Source of the DNA: Phanerochaete sordida
Taxonomy: Eukaryota; Basidiomycota; Agaricomycetes; Polyporales; Phanerochaetaceae
Direction: 5' to 3'
DNA length: 64,000 nt
NCBI GenBank assembly: GCA_019973155.2
Contig: BPQB01000001.1
Location: 62,001 to 126,000 of the forward strand
Shown: in pieces, positions 9,966 to 21,460 of the stretch
How the letters are laid out: each line of letters starts with the position of its first letter
Position numbering within the stretch: the first letter of the stretch is position 1
Program-made: the position numbers and the translations under genes
Notes under the pieces: model-generated
Seen by the model: only the letters and a program-made list of their open reading frames with translations
Database searches by the model: none
Told to the model about the DNA's origin: nothing

Positions 9966-11777
9966 TTAAACAGTTTTCCAGTCCCCTGTGTAAACCTCGG
10001 TCCACTCGAAAGTCTCCTCTTCTAGAGGTGCCACGTCCGCTTCTTCATCCGCATATCCACCAAATGATACTTCGACCGCCCCGGGCGCGTGTACAGGCTG
10101 CACAGTCAAGCTCTCGTCAGCGCGTACCACCCGTCCGACGCTGAGCATGAACTCCGGCGTGAAGGTCGCAGGGTTGATTCCAAGGGCCTAATTTGCGAGC
10201 TGCAGTCAGTAAATCACATCGGCAGAGTACATCAGTGGACACACCTTCCAACCGACGAGAGCACCAGGCAACAGCTGCGTCTCTTTCGTTATCTTTGCAA
10301 GGCTTCCCCAGTTCTTTTCCACGTGCGCCCAGTCGCCCTCCGAGTACGCCTTCGTCGCAGAAGGCTGCTCCCTCTGCGTCGAGATATGGTCGTCGGGCTC
10401 GCCGTAGTCGAGCACCATATTCTCGACCTCAGCGGTCTCGTTCGCGGCATGTGCTTCCGCGGTCTTCTTCTCGGCAGCCTTCTTCTTGTTCTTCTTCCGG
10501 CCGACGTGCATGCCCTCCTCGACGTCGATGCTCGTCACGAACATGTTCGCAGGGAGCTGGCCCTTCTCCTGCTTCTCCGACGGCGGCACAAGCCGCGGGA
10601 ACGCACTGGGCACCACCGCGGCCAGCTCTGCCGCCGGCGTGTCGGTGAACGGTAGGGGCGCTTCCTCGACGCGGCCTCCAGTCCTTTCCTCAGCGAACAC
10701 GATCCTTTGGGGCAGCATGCCCGCCATCGCCTGCTTGAAGCCCTTGCGCTTGTTCTTGTTCGAGAGACTCGCCATCATGATTGTCGGTGCCACGGGCGTA
10801 GCCGTCCGGGGTGGCTGGGTAGCTGGCGTCGCGGGGGCAGGCTTCTGCGGAACGGGTCGCCGCTCGCCCAGCGGAACGTCGTTTGCGCTTGCGGGCTCTT
10901 CTTGTGTGGCGAGCTTTTCGTATGTTTTCTTTCGCCGCCGCCGAGCGTTACGATTCTGCGTAGTCGCTTTGCCCTGCCCTGGTGGCACATGATTCGTTGC
11001 AGTACTGAGGGGCGGAATGTCAGCTACGCCCCGAGTTCTAGATGTGCAATACGAACGCTTTCGCATTGGGCTGCTGTGCTTTTGATTTCGTCTTCTGTTG
11101 TGCTGTTGCTCTAGACGGTTGGACCGATGGCGCTGAGCTGCTCGAAGAGCTCTCATCAGACGAGTCGTCAGAATCTGAATCCGAGTCTGAGTCCGAGTCT
11201 GACGAGGACGAAGTTGCGGAACTTGTGTCTGAATCAGAGGTGTAGGACGAAGACTCCGCATGAGCCGGACTGCTGGCTGCCTGGACGGAGCGCTGCATCG
11301 CTGCACGCGCCGTGTCGTGTGTCTGTGCTTTCGAGACTGGTGCTGGCTCGGCCGCGCGTTTGACGCGTTTTGGAGGCGGGTACGATGCCAGGGCTATAAA
11401 ATCTTCAGTATTCATGACACATGGAAGAAGATAAAGGCCGCACGTTCGTCCGCGACTTTGCGTTTATTCGAGCTAGACGGGGCTTGCTTTACCCTGCAGA
11501 GGGGTCCCTATGAGAGCTCTCGACGGGGTAGCGTGCACATCCCGGGGACAACTCACGTTATCAGCTCTCCGTCCCTTATAACATCTGCTGCACTCGAGTC
11601 CAGGAGCTCAAAGCCGTCAAGCGAGAGCGATAGGTCGTCGGGAGAGACATGCTGGAGAGACGGCAGCTCGGTACAGAGAGAGTTCTTGAGTTCGGCAACT
11701 GTGGCGACGGCGGTCGGTACGACGAACCAGACCTTGAGTGATGGTAATGGTGGTCCGCATTCGACTTTTACGCGCAT
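9966..11777 (-). CDS. COIL: coilin-like nuclear body scaffold protein
   Basis: Coilin organises Cajal bodies, where snRNPs mature. Exon 1 (11777-11557) encodes a ubiquitin-like N-terminal domain ending LSLSLDGFELLDSSAADVIRDG, close to the coilin pattern LLLDGxLLPPxES-xVIRDxD. The middle exons carry a Ser/Asp-rich acidic run (complement of about 11120-11250) and Lys/Arg-rich segments such as RRRRKKTYEKL, typical of coilin's disordered centre. The C-terminal exons (10973-10245 and 10187-9966) hold a Tudor-like region beginning near FPRLVPPSEK and ending EWTEVYTGDWKTV. Intron ends near 11053-10974 and 10244-10188 agree in phase; the exon between 11494 and about 11430 is less certain. The total is roughly 450 residues. 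Identification is by domain order and family recognition; the yeasts lack this gene. Confidence 0.75.
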
Positions 11778-12120
11778 GTTTGCGTGTCAGAGGAGGAGGA
11801 GGAGGAAGGTAGAGAACGAGGGGCGTACCCCGCTCGTCCAAAACGGGGGCTGGCACCATTAAGACCCCGGATACCTCCGTTCGCACGAGGCCAAGACTGA
11901 TGATGGACGCAGCTATCACGGAACGCAAGTTCACATGATTTTACTGGCCAGATGTACACATGAAAGACGTAGTCTAACGCTGTTTGACTTGATCTTTTCC
12001 CATACCACTTGTTTAAGTTGTTTTGCAACGGTTCTGGCATCCCATGTCGCTCTTCTCTCGCTTCAGAGTAAGCCTCTCGATTCATCAACGAGTTTTACCC
12101 ATTAAACCAGTCTCAACAGA
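11778..12120. promoter_or_regulatory. divergent intergenic region between coilin-like gene and methyltransferase 2
   Basis: About 340 bases shared as promoter by two head-to-head genes. No TATA box or repeat stands out. Confidence 0.5.
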
Positions 12121-12951
12121 ATGCCAGGTTATTCGCCTAAGCGTAGCCCCTATGGAATAGGACAGAGCGAAGGGATCGTCAGCGCTTTCAGGACGCGTAC
12201 TGTTGCCAGCTCAGCCCCGTATCTTATACCTTACATTCAACCAGACTCTCGTATCCTCGACGTCGGCTGCGGCCCTGGCAGCATCACCATAGACTTCGCA
12301 AGAATCGCGCACGAAGGCCACACCACGGGTGTCGACACTGCCGCTGCTGTCGATACGTTGCAGAAGGCCAGGGCAGACGCACGGATCGCCGGAATCTCAA
12401 ACGTAGACTTTGTCATAGGCGATGCGCACCATCTCCCATTCGCCGACGGCACATTCGACATCGCACATTCGCATCAGGTGCTGCAGCACGTCGCGGACCC
12501 GGTGGCAGTCCTGCGCGAGATGCGGCGTGTCACGAAGCGAGGCGGCGTGGTCGCCTGCTGCGAGACAGACAACGACGTCTTGGTGTACTATCCGCTGTAC
12601 GAGGGCATCGAAGCCTACTGCAGGACCTTCAAGGACGCTATCAGGGCGCGGGGGCTTGAGCCCGTCTCGGGACGGCGCGTACATGCGTGGGCACGTCAGG
12701 CCGGATTCGATCCAGCGAGGATGCAGACGTCAACGCGGAACTGGGTCTTTCGCACGCCCGCGGAGCGTCAAGTGTGGGGAGCGCTGAACCTCGAGATCGT
12801 GAAGAAGTCTGAGTATGCCGCGGTAGTGGTGCAGCACGGCCTCGCTTCTGCCGAGGCGTTGGAAGAGATGAAGGAGGCTTGGAGGGACTGGGTAGTAGAT
12901 GAGGATGGACTGGCGGTAATCATGAACATGGAGTTGCTATGTCAAGTCTAG
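12121..12951 (+). CDS. class I SAM-dependent methyltransferase 2, paralogue of the one at 9029
   Basis: Intronless frame of 276 residues, one longer than the copy at 9029. Motif I reads RILDVGCGPGSITIDFAR, then TGVDTAAAVDTLQKAR, GDAHHLPFADGTFDIAHSHQ and MRRVTKRGGVVA. The C-terminal block WARQAGFDxxRxxxxxxxWxFRTPxER is shared with the first copy, as is the D-E-EGL or DEDGL ending near a hydrophobic MELL or FELL terminus. The two look like a local duplication that was later separated by, or spans, the coilin-like gene. The substrate is unknown. Confidence 0.88.
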   Translation: MPGYSPKRSPYGIGQSEGIVSAFRTRTVASSAPYLIPYIQPDSRILDVGCGPGSITIDFARIAHEGHTTGVDTAAAVDTLQKARADARIAGISNVDFVIGDAHHLPFADGTFDIAHSHQVLQHVADPVAVLREMRRVTKRGGVVACCETDNDVLVYYPLYEGIEAYCRTFKDAIRARGLEPVSGRRVHAWARQAGFDPARMQTSTRNWVFRTPAERQVWGALNLEIVKKSEYAAVVVQHGLASAEALEEMKEAWRDWVVDEDGLAVIMNMELLCQV

Positions 12952-13058
12952 ATTACGAGAACCTTGGAGATATTCTGTCATTCATTGGAACTCTCCGCGC
13001 TTTGGGCGGCGTGTGGCAGGCTTTGACACATCTACGTTCGAATAGGCATGGACCGGGT

Positions 13059-13538
13059 TCAGCCAGACTTGCTGGCCCCTTCAGCATTCGCTCGCAGGTC
13101 TGTGAGGAGATCCTGAAGGCGCTTTCGCAGCTTTGTGGCCATTGGGTCCTCGTCCGAGCTTGGCGGCGGCTGACGACCATGAGTCACTCCGCCGAGTTCG
13201 GGACACGTGAGAATACTTACGAGCTGATCAAGCAGGTACTGCCGTAGACCTATGCAATAAGCAGCCGCAGTAGCAAACGTGTCATGAGCCCACTTGCCTC
13301 TGCTTCGTCGATGGTCTGGCGAATCAGCGGCGATTGCAAATGAGCTCTTTGCATCTGTCAAACGAGAGGCATTTACCAGCACAATTGGCCCGCTATGCCA
13401 GAGTCAGCTTGTGTATACAGCTTCCTACATTGTACATACCGATTCATAGGTGCTAATGGGTGCTAACAGCTGTGGTTCCGGAGTGCGGACGTCGAGGATG
13501 TCTCTAGTCTCGTGCCAGACCTTTCCTAATCTGGAGGT
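13059..13538 (-). CDS. small unidentified protein, four exons seen, start not resolved
   Basis: Exons 13538-13440, 13354-13294, 13249-13221 and 13169-13059 join in consistent phase across three introns of 85, 44 and 51 nt with good ends (GTATGT, GTGGGC and GTAAGT donors). The product contains KVWHETRDILDV, SPLIRQTIDEAEASLRQYLL and a basic C-terminus MATKLRKRLQDLLTDLRA, suggesting short helices. I do not recognise the family. No ATG lies in frame at the 5' end, so a first exon probably sits between 13540 and 13740, perhaps at the ATG at 13726, but I could not join it convincingly. It is divergent to the PPR gene. Confidence 0.45.
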
Positions 13539-13752
13539 CTGCCGACCGCGTCAGCGCGACGGCATCGTCGGCGGATCAGGATCGCCGCCAACTCTATCTT
13601 ATGAGTCGACGCGGAGCCCGAAATGCGCCGAGAAGCGGACAGCACATGAATTTTCCTATTAAGGTAACCAGACAATTTCCCACTTGACCTCTACCCCCCT
13701 CCTCCTTGGCTCTCCGGAGTCCGCATGTCGCTCAATCTTCGACAAATTGTGT

Positions 13753-13760
13753 TATAAAAG
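13753..13760 (+). promoter_or_regulatory. TATAAAAG box close to the PPR gene start
   Basis: A perfect TATAAAAG lies only 19 nt before the chosen PPR start at 13779. If functional, transcription would begin at or after that ATG, so either the leader is extremely short or the box is fortuitous. Confidence 0.35.
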
Positions 13761-13778
13761 ACACTCTCGTCCTCTGTC

Positions 13779-16700
13779 ATGCTACCGAAGGTAGCTAACC
13801 AGCTCATACACCACACATCCCGCGCCGTCGCCGTCGTCCAGAACCAAACCGGTCACACTATCCGCAATGTCCTCCACCTCCAGACCTCCAGCCCTACGGT
13901 AGGGAACCGCAGCGGTCCTGGATCCTCCAACTCTGGGAAGGGTAGCAATGGCGCGGGCGCAGGAGCGAGGCAAAGCAGCAGCAGCCGCTTTTACAACAGC
14001 TACTCGGTGAGTCGTCCGCGAGCGCTGGGGTCCCAGGTTTCTCACTGAAGCACGTTCAGGCGTTGAGCCGGTCTGTCACTCAGGCAGACCCCTCGCTCCT
14101 CCATTCTACCAACAACGAACTCATCGACGATGTCGAGGACACCCCCGCATCGTCGTCGTCCGCCACCTCGGCACGCCGTATGCGACACCGCTCGCGCAGT
14201 CACAGCCTCACACTCGGCGCTCACGACGCCAAGGCTGAGAAGGTTGGCCTTCTGCAGGCACTGCAGCAGCATGTGCGCGCTAGACACGCGTTTGCTGTCA
14301 GCGACGCGACATCCACGCGCGCCCTCGAGGACGAAGCGGACACAGCGGACGAAGCGCCTGCACCTGCGACACAGACGGAAGACGTCGAGGTCGAGGATGC
14401 AGAGATGGGGGAGCGTCTTGCGCAGGAGGAAGAACTTATCGCAGGCTTCTTGTCTGCGCAGAACCCGCAGGACGCCCCACGTGCCTTCACGTACGCTGCG
14501 AGGCTTCGCAAGTCGACACACGCACACAGCACCGCTGTATGGAACGAGGCCTTCAACGCACTGCTTCGCACTCGCACACCCGGTCAACCGCTCCGCCCGA
14601 TCCTCGAACTCTACAATATCATGGTTTCCCGTTCCGTCGTTCCCGATGTCCAAACGTACAGTGCCCTCATCGTTGCGCTGACCGACCGCGACTATGAACT
14701 TCACCAGCAAATCACGATGCAAGAGGAGAGGGTCAAGAACCTCACCGCTCTCGGACAGTTTTCGCCCCAGGCTCGTCGCATCCACGAACACAAGATTGCA
14801 GCCCTTCGGGCAGAGAACAACCTGTCGTCGGCCATGCTGCTGTTCCAGGCAGCGTGTCACATTCCTCGGCACAATATCCCCGTCTCTGTCTATCTCAATC
14901 TTCTTCGGTCTTGTGCACAACGCGGGAACGTCGATGCTGCTCTTCGGGTTTTTGCCCAGGTAGAGAGGAGGCGTGGTCACTACCCGTTGCCGCGGATGTA
15001 TCTCAACCTCATCTCAGCCTACGACAATCACGGAGATATCAATGGTGCACAGGACGTCTTCATGTCTTTCAGGCGAGCGGCTGAGACGAACGCTTTACAC
15101 TTGGACAAGGCATATCTCGACCAGTCCGGTCAGCCCACCTGGCGCATTCAATATCTTGGTGTCTGGAACAGTATGATTACGGCCTACCTCGCTCACGGCA
15201 AGGCAGCCGACGCCCTCGCATTGCTACAGGAAATGGTAGGACCAGAAGCCAGCGCAGAGTTCGAATGCGGCGGCGTCCCGGCTCCTTCGCAGGCGACTTA
15301 CACAAGGCTTATCAAGGGATTCATCGGCTCCGGTGACATTGACAGCGCTCTCATCTGGTTCGACAAACTTCTCGAGCAACCGTCGACGCCCGCGAACCCC
15401 TTCGCCCCCTGCACAGAACCTCCCAGGCCCAGTGAACGGGCATGGTCCGCCATGATTCATGCTCTGTCGTCAGCTCAGCGCATCAGCGACCTGGATAGGA
15501 TTGTGGCTCGTGCGATCCACGAGAACATGTATTCCATCCACCCCTTGGAGCATGCTATCATCGTCCACGCCCACATCCGCCATCTCGACTCCCGCTCCGA
15601 TCTGCCGAAGGAGACCATCCTCACCGAACTGGACCGACTACATGCTCAGCACATCCGCTACGACGTCATCCGAAACTCCGGTAGTCCCGCCAAGTTCTGG
15701 GATCTCTGCGACGAGATCATGTCCGCGCATCTGGCAATGGCGCGGCTCCGCCTCAAGCACGGCGACTACGACGGTACGATCAGTGTCATTGAAGACTTCG
15801 TCAAGGCGGCCCACCAGGACAATCTTCATGTCGAGGGAACGAAGGAAGTGCCTGCGCTCGTCCTCCAGGGACGACTCAATGGTCTCCGCCGTTTCCTGAG
15901 CCATGTCTCTGTGGTTATGCTTCAGACACCGGAGTTGGTGGTCCCGCTACAGCCTCTCTTGCGCTGGGCCAACCTCTCTCAGGTCACCGGAATGGCTGCC
16001 GAACAGCCGATCGCCTCGTACTACGTCGCTGCCTACCTGCGGTCATCTCCCTCGGAACTCGACACGCTCACCATCCAGGAGTGGCACAGTCTCCTGGAGG
16101 CCGCAACGAATGTCGTGAACGGAGCACGGATAGGCAAGCCCTCGGATAAAGCGCTCCTGAAGCCTTGCACCCTTCCCACCATCGATTTGGTCGCTGTGGT
16201 CGAGGACTACGCGCGAAGGGGTCACGAAGCGTCGTCGATTCCTCACCAGCTGTGGAGATACCTGGCGCGGGTAATACACGACGTTCATTCTTCCCCGGAC
16301 GCTGGTCTGCTCGCACGACTCGATGCTCTTGGTCCCTCGTACGCGGAGCTGAAGGAGATCCCCGATACCGGATCTCGTCTTCAAACTCCTGAGTCCGCGC
16401 AGGCGGTCCCTCTCGAAGTCGTCGAGCCAGGCCTCGCATCCCGCATCAAGATCGACTCGCACCACAGCCGCTATGTGGAAGAGTACACCGCACCGTTCTC
16501 TGGCGTTTCCGCTGTCACCGCCTACGAGCGGGTCATCATCGGACAGCAGATCCTCCTCTATCCCCGCGTCGACGTCTTCGCTCGGCTCATCAACACCTTG
16601 GGGCGCGAGAAGGAGGTGCAGAAGGTCCGTCATCTGTACCAGCTCGCTCAGGTCGTCCTCGCCGCCCTCGAGGCCGACAGGAAGGCGCAGTCGGCCGGCT

Positions 16701-18084
16701 GGTTCCAACTCGAGGACGCCATGGTCATCGCGTTCGCCCACGCCGGAGATCTCAACGCCGCGCACGTCCACCGTATGCGCATCCTGCAGCAGGGTGGAAG
16801 CCCGTCCGCGGATGCGTACGGCGCGCTGATCGAGCGCGTCGCCAACACGACCGACGACACGGAAAACGCGTGGCAGCTCTACCAGGAGGCTCTCGCCCAC
16901 GGCGTCAAGGCCAACATCTACCTCTTCAACACGATCATCTCCAAGCTCGCGAAGGCGCGCAAGGCTGACCAGGCGCTCGAGCTCTTCGCTCAGATGAAGA
17001 CCAACAAGCTGCGGCCTACGTCCGTCACCTACGGCGCGCTAATCGCGGCGTGCTGCCGTGTCGGCGACGTGGTGTCCGCGGAGGCGCTCTTCGAGGAGAT
17101 GACTTCGCAGTCGAACTTCAAGCCTCGCGTCCCGCCGTACAACACTATGATGCAGCTCTATACGCAGACCAAGCCGGATCGCGCACGGGCTCTGCACTAC
17201 TACTCTGCTATGTTGGATGCGGGAGTTCACCCGACTGCTCACACTTACAAGGTACGTTCCTCGCACAAAGACCGACGCATTCACCATGCTGACTTGGCTT
17301 GCAGTTGCTCATTGATGCCTATGGCGCCATCGAGCCTATCGACATCCCCGCGATGGAAGATGCGTTCGAGCGAACTGTTGCCGATCCAAAGGTCATCGTG
17401 CAGGGCACCCACTGGGCTGCGCTGATCAACGCCTACGGCTGCGCGCAGAAGGACCTGGGCAAGGCGATCGAGACCTTCGAGTCGATCGCCTCGCACCCGA
17501 GCACACGCAGGTCGCGCACGCACCTGCCCGACGAGGTCGTCTTCGAGGCGCTCATGAACGTCTTCGTCCGCCTGCGCCGCCCCGACCTCATGGCTGAGTA
17601 CCAGACGCGCATGCCCGCGCTCGGCATCCGCATGACGGCGTACATCGCGAACTTCCTCATCAAGGGCTACGCCGCGTCGGGCAACATCGAGTACGCACGC
17701 GCGCTCTTCGAGGCGCTCGCCGACCCGCCGACGGGCGTCGCCGCGCCGAACAACCACGCGCCGCACGAGGACCAGCCCGCAAGCCCGTCGCCCATCGTCA
17801 TCACAGACGGTGTCGTCTTCCGCGAGGTACGTCGCTACTTCCTGCAGCATTCTGTCCGGTGTATTGACGAACTCGCGCAGCCGTCCACATGGGAAACCAT
17901 GGTCCGCGCGGAGCTCGGCCACGGCAACCGCGACCACGCTATCGCGCTGCTCCAGCGCGTGCAGGCGCGTGGCTTCCCGCCAGCTGTCTACAACCGGATA
18001 AGCGGCATCATGCCCGACGTGTCGGTGTCACCATGGGGCTCGGGGTCGGAGGCCTCAGCGCCGTCCGTTCCCTCAACCCCCTAA
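13779..18084 (+). CDS. large pentatricopeptide repeat (PPR) protein, probably mitochondrial
   Basis: Exons 13779-14006, 14060-17251, 17305-17826 and 17881-18084 give 1381 residues. PPR motifs are visible in several places: VPDVQTYSALIVALTDRDYE, VSVYLNLLRSCAQRGNVDAA, WNSMITAYLAHGKAADALAL and a strong run near residues 990-1080 with IYLFNTIISKLAKARKADQA and PTSVTYGALIAACCRVGDVV. The N-terminus is basic and hydroxylated without acidic residues, fitting a mitochondrial presequence. PPR proteins bind organellar RNA and control its processing or translation. The last intron (17827-17880, 54 nt) is in frame and stop-free, so retention would add 18 residues; the splice sites are good (GTACGT...GCGCAG). 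Confidence 0.88.
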
Positions 18085-18311
18085 AAATGTGCCTGTGGTG
18101 CTCCGGAGCACACCGTGCTATGCTTCATCTGCTTGCTGGCCATGCCTCAGTTGACGACTACCTTACGACGCTTGCTTGGGTATCTGGTTGGGCCCCATGG
18201 GAAGAGCAATATAACCCGCCTTGTGTAGAGTAGTAGTGTAGTAATAGTGGACTCATAATACGTACATCGCCACGACGTCCCGAGCAATCCAGCTCAGCAT
18301 GTACAATGTAT

Positions 18312-20438
18312 TTAATCTAGACGTGCTTTCCGCGAGAACTCATCTGCCAATACAGATTCTTCCCGGATGATTTTGCGGATGAACAGCGCGAGCACGACGA
18401 CGCCTGCAAGCACGAAGGAGGTAACACCCCATGGGTGAGCCGACACGAAGAGCTCGACGCCGACGAGCCAATCGTTCAGGAACTAGACACAAAGTCAGCA
18501 ATGTTGAGTATCACAAGCTGGGGATACGCGTACCCTGGCCAGACGTTCGACGATGTTCTCCGAGTGCTTGTAGGCGATTGTGCCTGCCAGCGCGCCCTGC
18601 ACAGCAGAGAATATGCTCGTCGGCGTGAGCGCAATAGGGTGGCCGAGCTGATCGACATCATAGTACACCAGGCGCTGCGCCACGTCAGCGCCATCATCCC
18701 GCACGATCCTACGTGGCGGACTCACATGGTGGTTCGCGACGACGACGCGCGCGCCGGCCTTCGTCTGGATGCCGTACATGCTCTTGAGCCACTTCTCCCA
18801 CTTGTCGGCGTCCATGAGGGCGAAGACGACGTCGCCGCCGTGCTTCGCGTCCTTCCACTGCTGCGCCACCGCGCGCACGTGCTCGTTCGTCTCGCGCAGC
18901 TCCTTCTGCGGCGCGGCGACGAGGACGACGAGCGGCTTGTGCGGCGCGTTCATGATCTCCTGGAACGAGTCCGAGTCGAGCTCGGCGAACGTGGGGAGCT
19001 TGTTGCGCAGGAGCTGAGCGACACGGTCAGTGTTGTCGTAGTATGTACGTAGGATGCAACGTACCCATTTGCCCAGATCCTCAGTGGAGCGACCGAACGA
19101 CTCAAGGTAAGTCCATGCAGCTGGAACAGAGGAGTCGTGATCCTTGAGTGCAAGGATGGCTGGCTTCGAGGGGTCGAGGTTGAAGTGCTCATACAGAGAG
19201 GTAGCGGACGAGACGAAGACGGGCGGCGAGCCGAAGAGGACGTTGGATGCCTCGATAATTCGTTTCTAGCAGTATCTATTCAGCAGAGGCCGAGAACAAA
19301 GCATAGCGAAGGCGTACCACGGAGGTGCTATCCGAAGCTGGGTGCAGGAGAAGGTAAAGCACTGAATGTGCCGCGGTCTCCTCGCCAAGCTTCTCTGGAG
19401 TGAGCTCCGAGACAGCACTGGGACAGACTTAGTATCACGAACATCGCTCAGAGGAGGCAGTTGGACGTACGGGCCTGAGACCTTCTCTGCGAAGGCTTTA
19501 AGCTGCTCGAGCTTACGTCCGCCCGTGTACTCGGTCTTGCTCCCGCCGTTCGTGCCATAGTAGTACAGCGATGGGTAACCTGCGATGCCCTGCGAGCGAC
19601 ACACGCCGCCGTGTGCTTCACAATCGACTTCTGCGATGTCGACCTTGCCACGCATCTCGTGGGCGAGTTGTGCCCAGATCGGAGCGAGCTTCTTGCAGTG
19701 TCCACACCTGGTACGGGTGAGGTGCAGCCGTATAGGCCTGGGAAAGGGACGTACCATGGCGCGTAGTACTTGACGAAGACGTGACCTTTTGAAATGGTCT
19801 CGCCGAATGTCTTCTCGTCCAGGGCTACGACCTGGCCAGACGGATTGTAGACTTCGTGATTGATGGGGATGTCAATATGGTCTTCAGGTGGAGGCGCAAC
19901 TACTGGAGGGGCCTTTCGGCGTGCGTGCGTAGAGACGTATTCACGGAGAACCTCAATCTCTCTTGGTTTGTTGAAGACCTCGGCGAACTCGCCGTCCCTA
20001 TACAGGTTCAGCTGCGGGTACCCGTCTACCTTGTTCTTGTTACACAGATCTGTATGGGTGTGAGATGTGGGAGGCTGCTGATACGGCAAGTCACGCACCG
20101 CCATCTACTGCACAGTTAACCTGGGCAAGATGAATCCCAGCGTCGGCCTCCTTCGCATTCTCCTGCACAAGCTGCTCCCATGTCGGGGCGAAGTTGCGGC
20201 AGTGACGGCAGTAGGGAGAGAAGTGTTCGATGAGCCTAGCAACCGCCCAGTGAGCACGTATGCGGAGAGCATGAGGAGTGTCTGCGCACCATACTCCGTC
20301 CTTGATAGTCTCCTCGAAGTTGGAAGGGTTGAGGACCTGGAGCTCAACAGACTGCACAGGCACCGCTGCGACCACAAGCGCAAGCGACGATATTACGAGG
20401 GTATATGGTAGCCGAGCCAGCATGGTATACAACTGCAT
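18312..20438 (-). CDS. membrane-anchored protein disulfide isomerase-like protein with two thioredoxin domains
   Basis: The start is at 20438 (MQLYTMLARL) or the internal ATG at 20423; either gives a signal peptide with core TLVISSLALVVAAV. The first thioredoxin domain has the active site FSPYCRHCRNFAPTW, rebuilt across an intron whose splice restores the Trp codon. The second has KYYAPWCGHCKKLAPIW, again with an intron inside the Trp codon (near 19752-19708). A long thioredoxin-fold-like region without CxxC follows. The C-terminus has one transmembrane helix (WGVTSFVLAGVVVLALFI) and a short basic cytosolic tail ending RKARLD, without KDEL. This layout resembles TMX3/Eps1-type ER oxidoreductases that help fold membrane or secreted proteins. 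It is divergent to CGI121 with 166 nt between the starts. Roughly nine introns. Confidence 0.85.
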
Positions 20439-20604
20439 CTCCTGCAGTACTCCGAGGTGAATTACGCAAGACGAAAGCCAGAAATAATAAGAGAGAACGT
20501 GGTCGGGAGGAGAGGTGTGTGGTGTCCGCAGACGCCTGCCTGCACTCATCCGCGGTATTTCGTAGACGCCCGCGCTTGCGTCAGGTCTAACTTGTCCCTC
20601 GGCG

Positions 20605-21357
20605 ATGGAGACATACCGGTATCCTCAGTTTCCTCCAGAACTCGCGACGGTCTATGCTGCACTGTTTACGGACGTGCAGAATGCTGCAGAGTTGAAGACG
20701 CGGCTCGTTTCGGCATCTGTCATGCCCGGGAACGAGGGAGACGTTGAGCGTGAAGCGGTGAACTTCGCGTTCGTTGATGCTCGCTTGGTGAGTCTTCCGC
20801 GCTGTTGCAAGCGGGACGTGACTCACCAATTTACTCATAGGTCACCAGCGTGTTGCACCTTCAAACCGCTATTTACCATGCCATCTTGGCAGCAACACAA
20901 GACTCGTTGCGGACCAAGACCGTTCACTCGGAAGTGCTCTGGACGCTGAACCCTAGCAATAATGTCAGTGGGGCAGGCGCCGCGTTTACCCTCGATTTAA
21001 ACTTTTGGACTGTAGATCAGCGAGGCTTTCCGACGGTACGGCGTGACAGATGACAGCAAAGCGTTGTTCGTTATCCGCATCGACAAGGATGTGTCGGACA
21101 TCGTGCCCAAGATGCAAGCCGCAGTCAAGGGCACCGTAGCCCCTCTCTCGTCGTTGAGCAACATCACAGATTGGGCGGCGGTGAACAAGGTGCGATCAAA
21201 ACCGTCCGAACCCGTGCTCTTGTTGACTCTCTCCTAGTACCACAAACTGAACAACGAGCTTGCTGTCCGTGAGCATGCTCGCGACCCCGCGAGGGAACGT
21301 GTGATAGTAGACGAGATTGTCATCAGCTCCGTGGCAATGAAAAGCGTCCAAGCGTAA
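20605..21357 (+). CDS. CGI121: KEOPS/EKC complex subunit Cgi121
   Basis: Exons 20605-20787, 20841-20963, 21016-21189 and 21238-21357 join to 199 residues. Family features are the N-terminal YRYPQFPPELATVYAALFTDV, the central VTSVLHLQTAIYHAILAATQ and TVHSEVLWTLNPSNN (Cgi121 pattern LLxAxxxAxxA, then KTxxSEIxxxLSPxxNI), followed by ISEAFRRYGVTDDSKALFVI. Cgi121 binds Bud32 and tRNA in the complex that makes the t6A modification of tRNA. The exon 3 acceptor TGTAG at 21011-21015 restores NNISEAFRR. All phases agree. Confidence 0.9.
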
Positions 21358-21460
21358 CCTCCACTTGCGGTCATCTGGGCTCGGCTGCTGGGCTCGAAGC
21401 ACTACCACCGTGCAGGCGTGAGTACGTCAAGATACCGGAGTCAGTCATGTGCCAGGTACC

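Noticed and set aside
11042..11245. Acidic Ser-Glu repeat frame on the plus strand at the coilin locus
   Set aside because: Palindromic-looking Ser/Asp codon repeats read on both strands; the minus-strand frame fits coilin's disordered centre.
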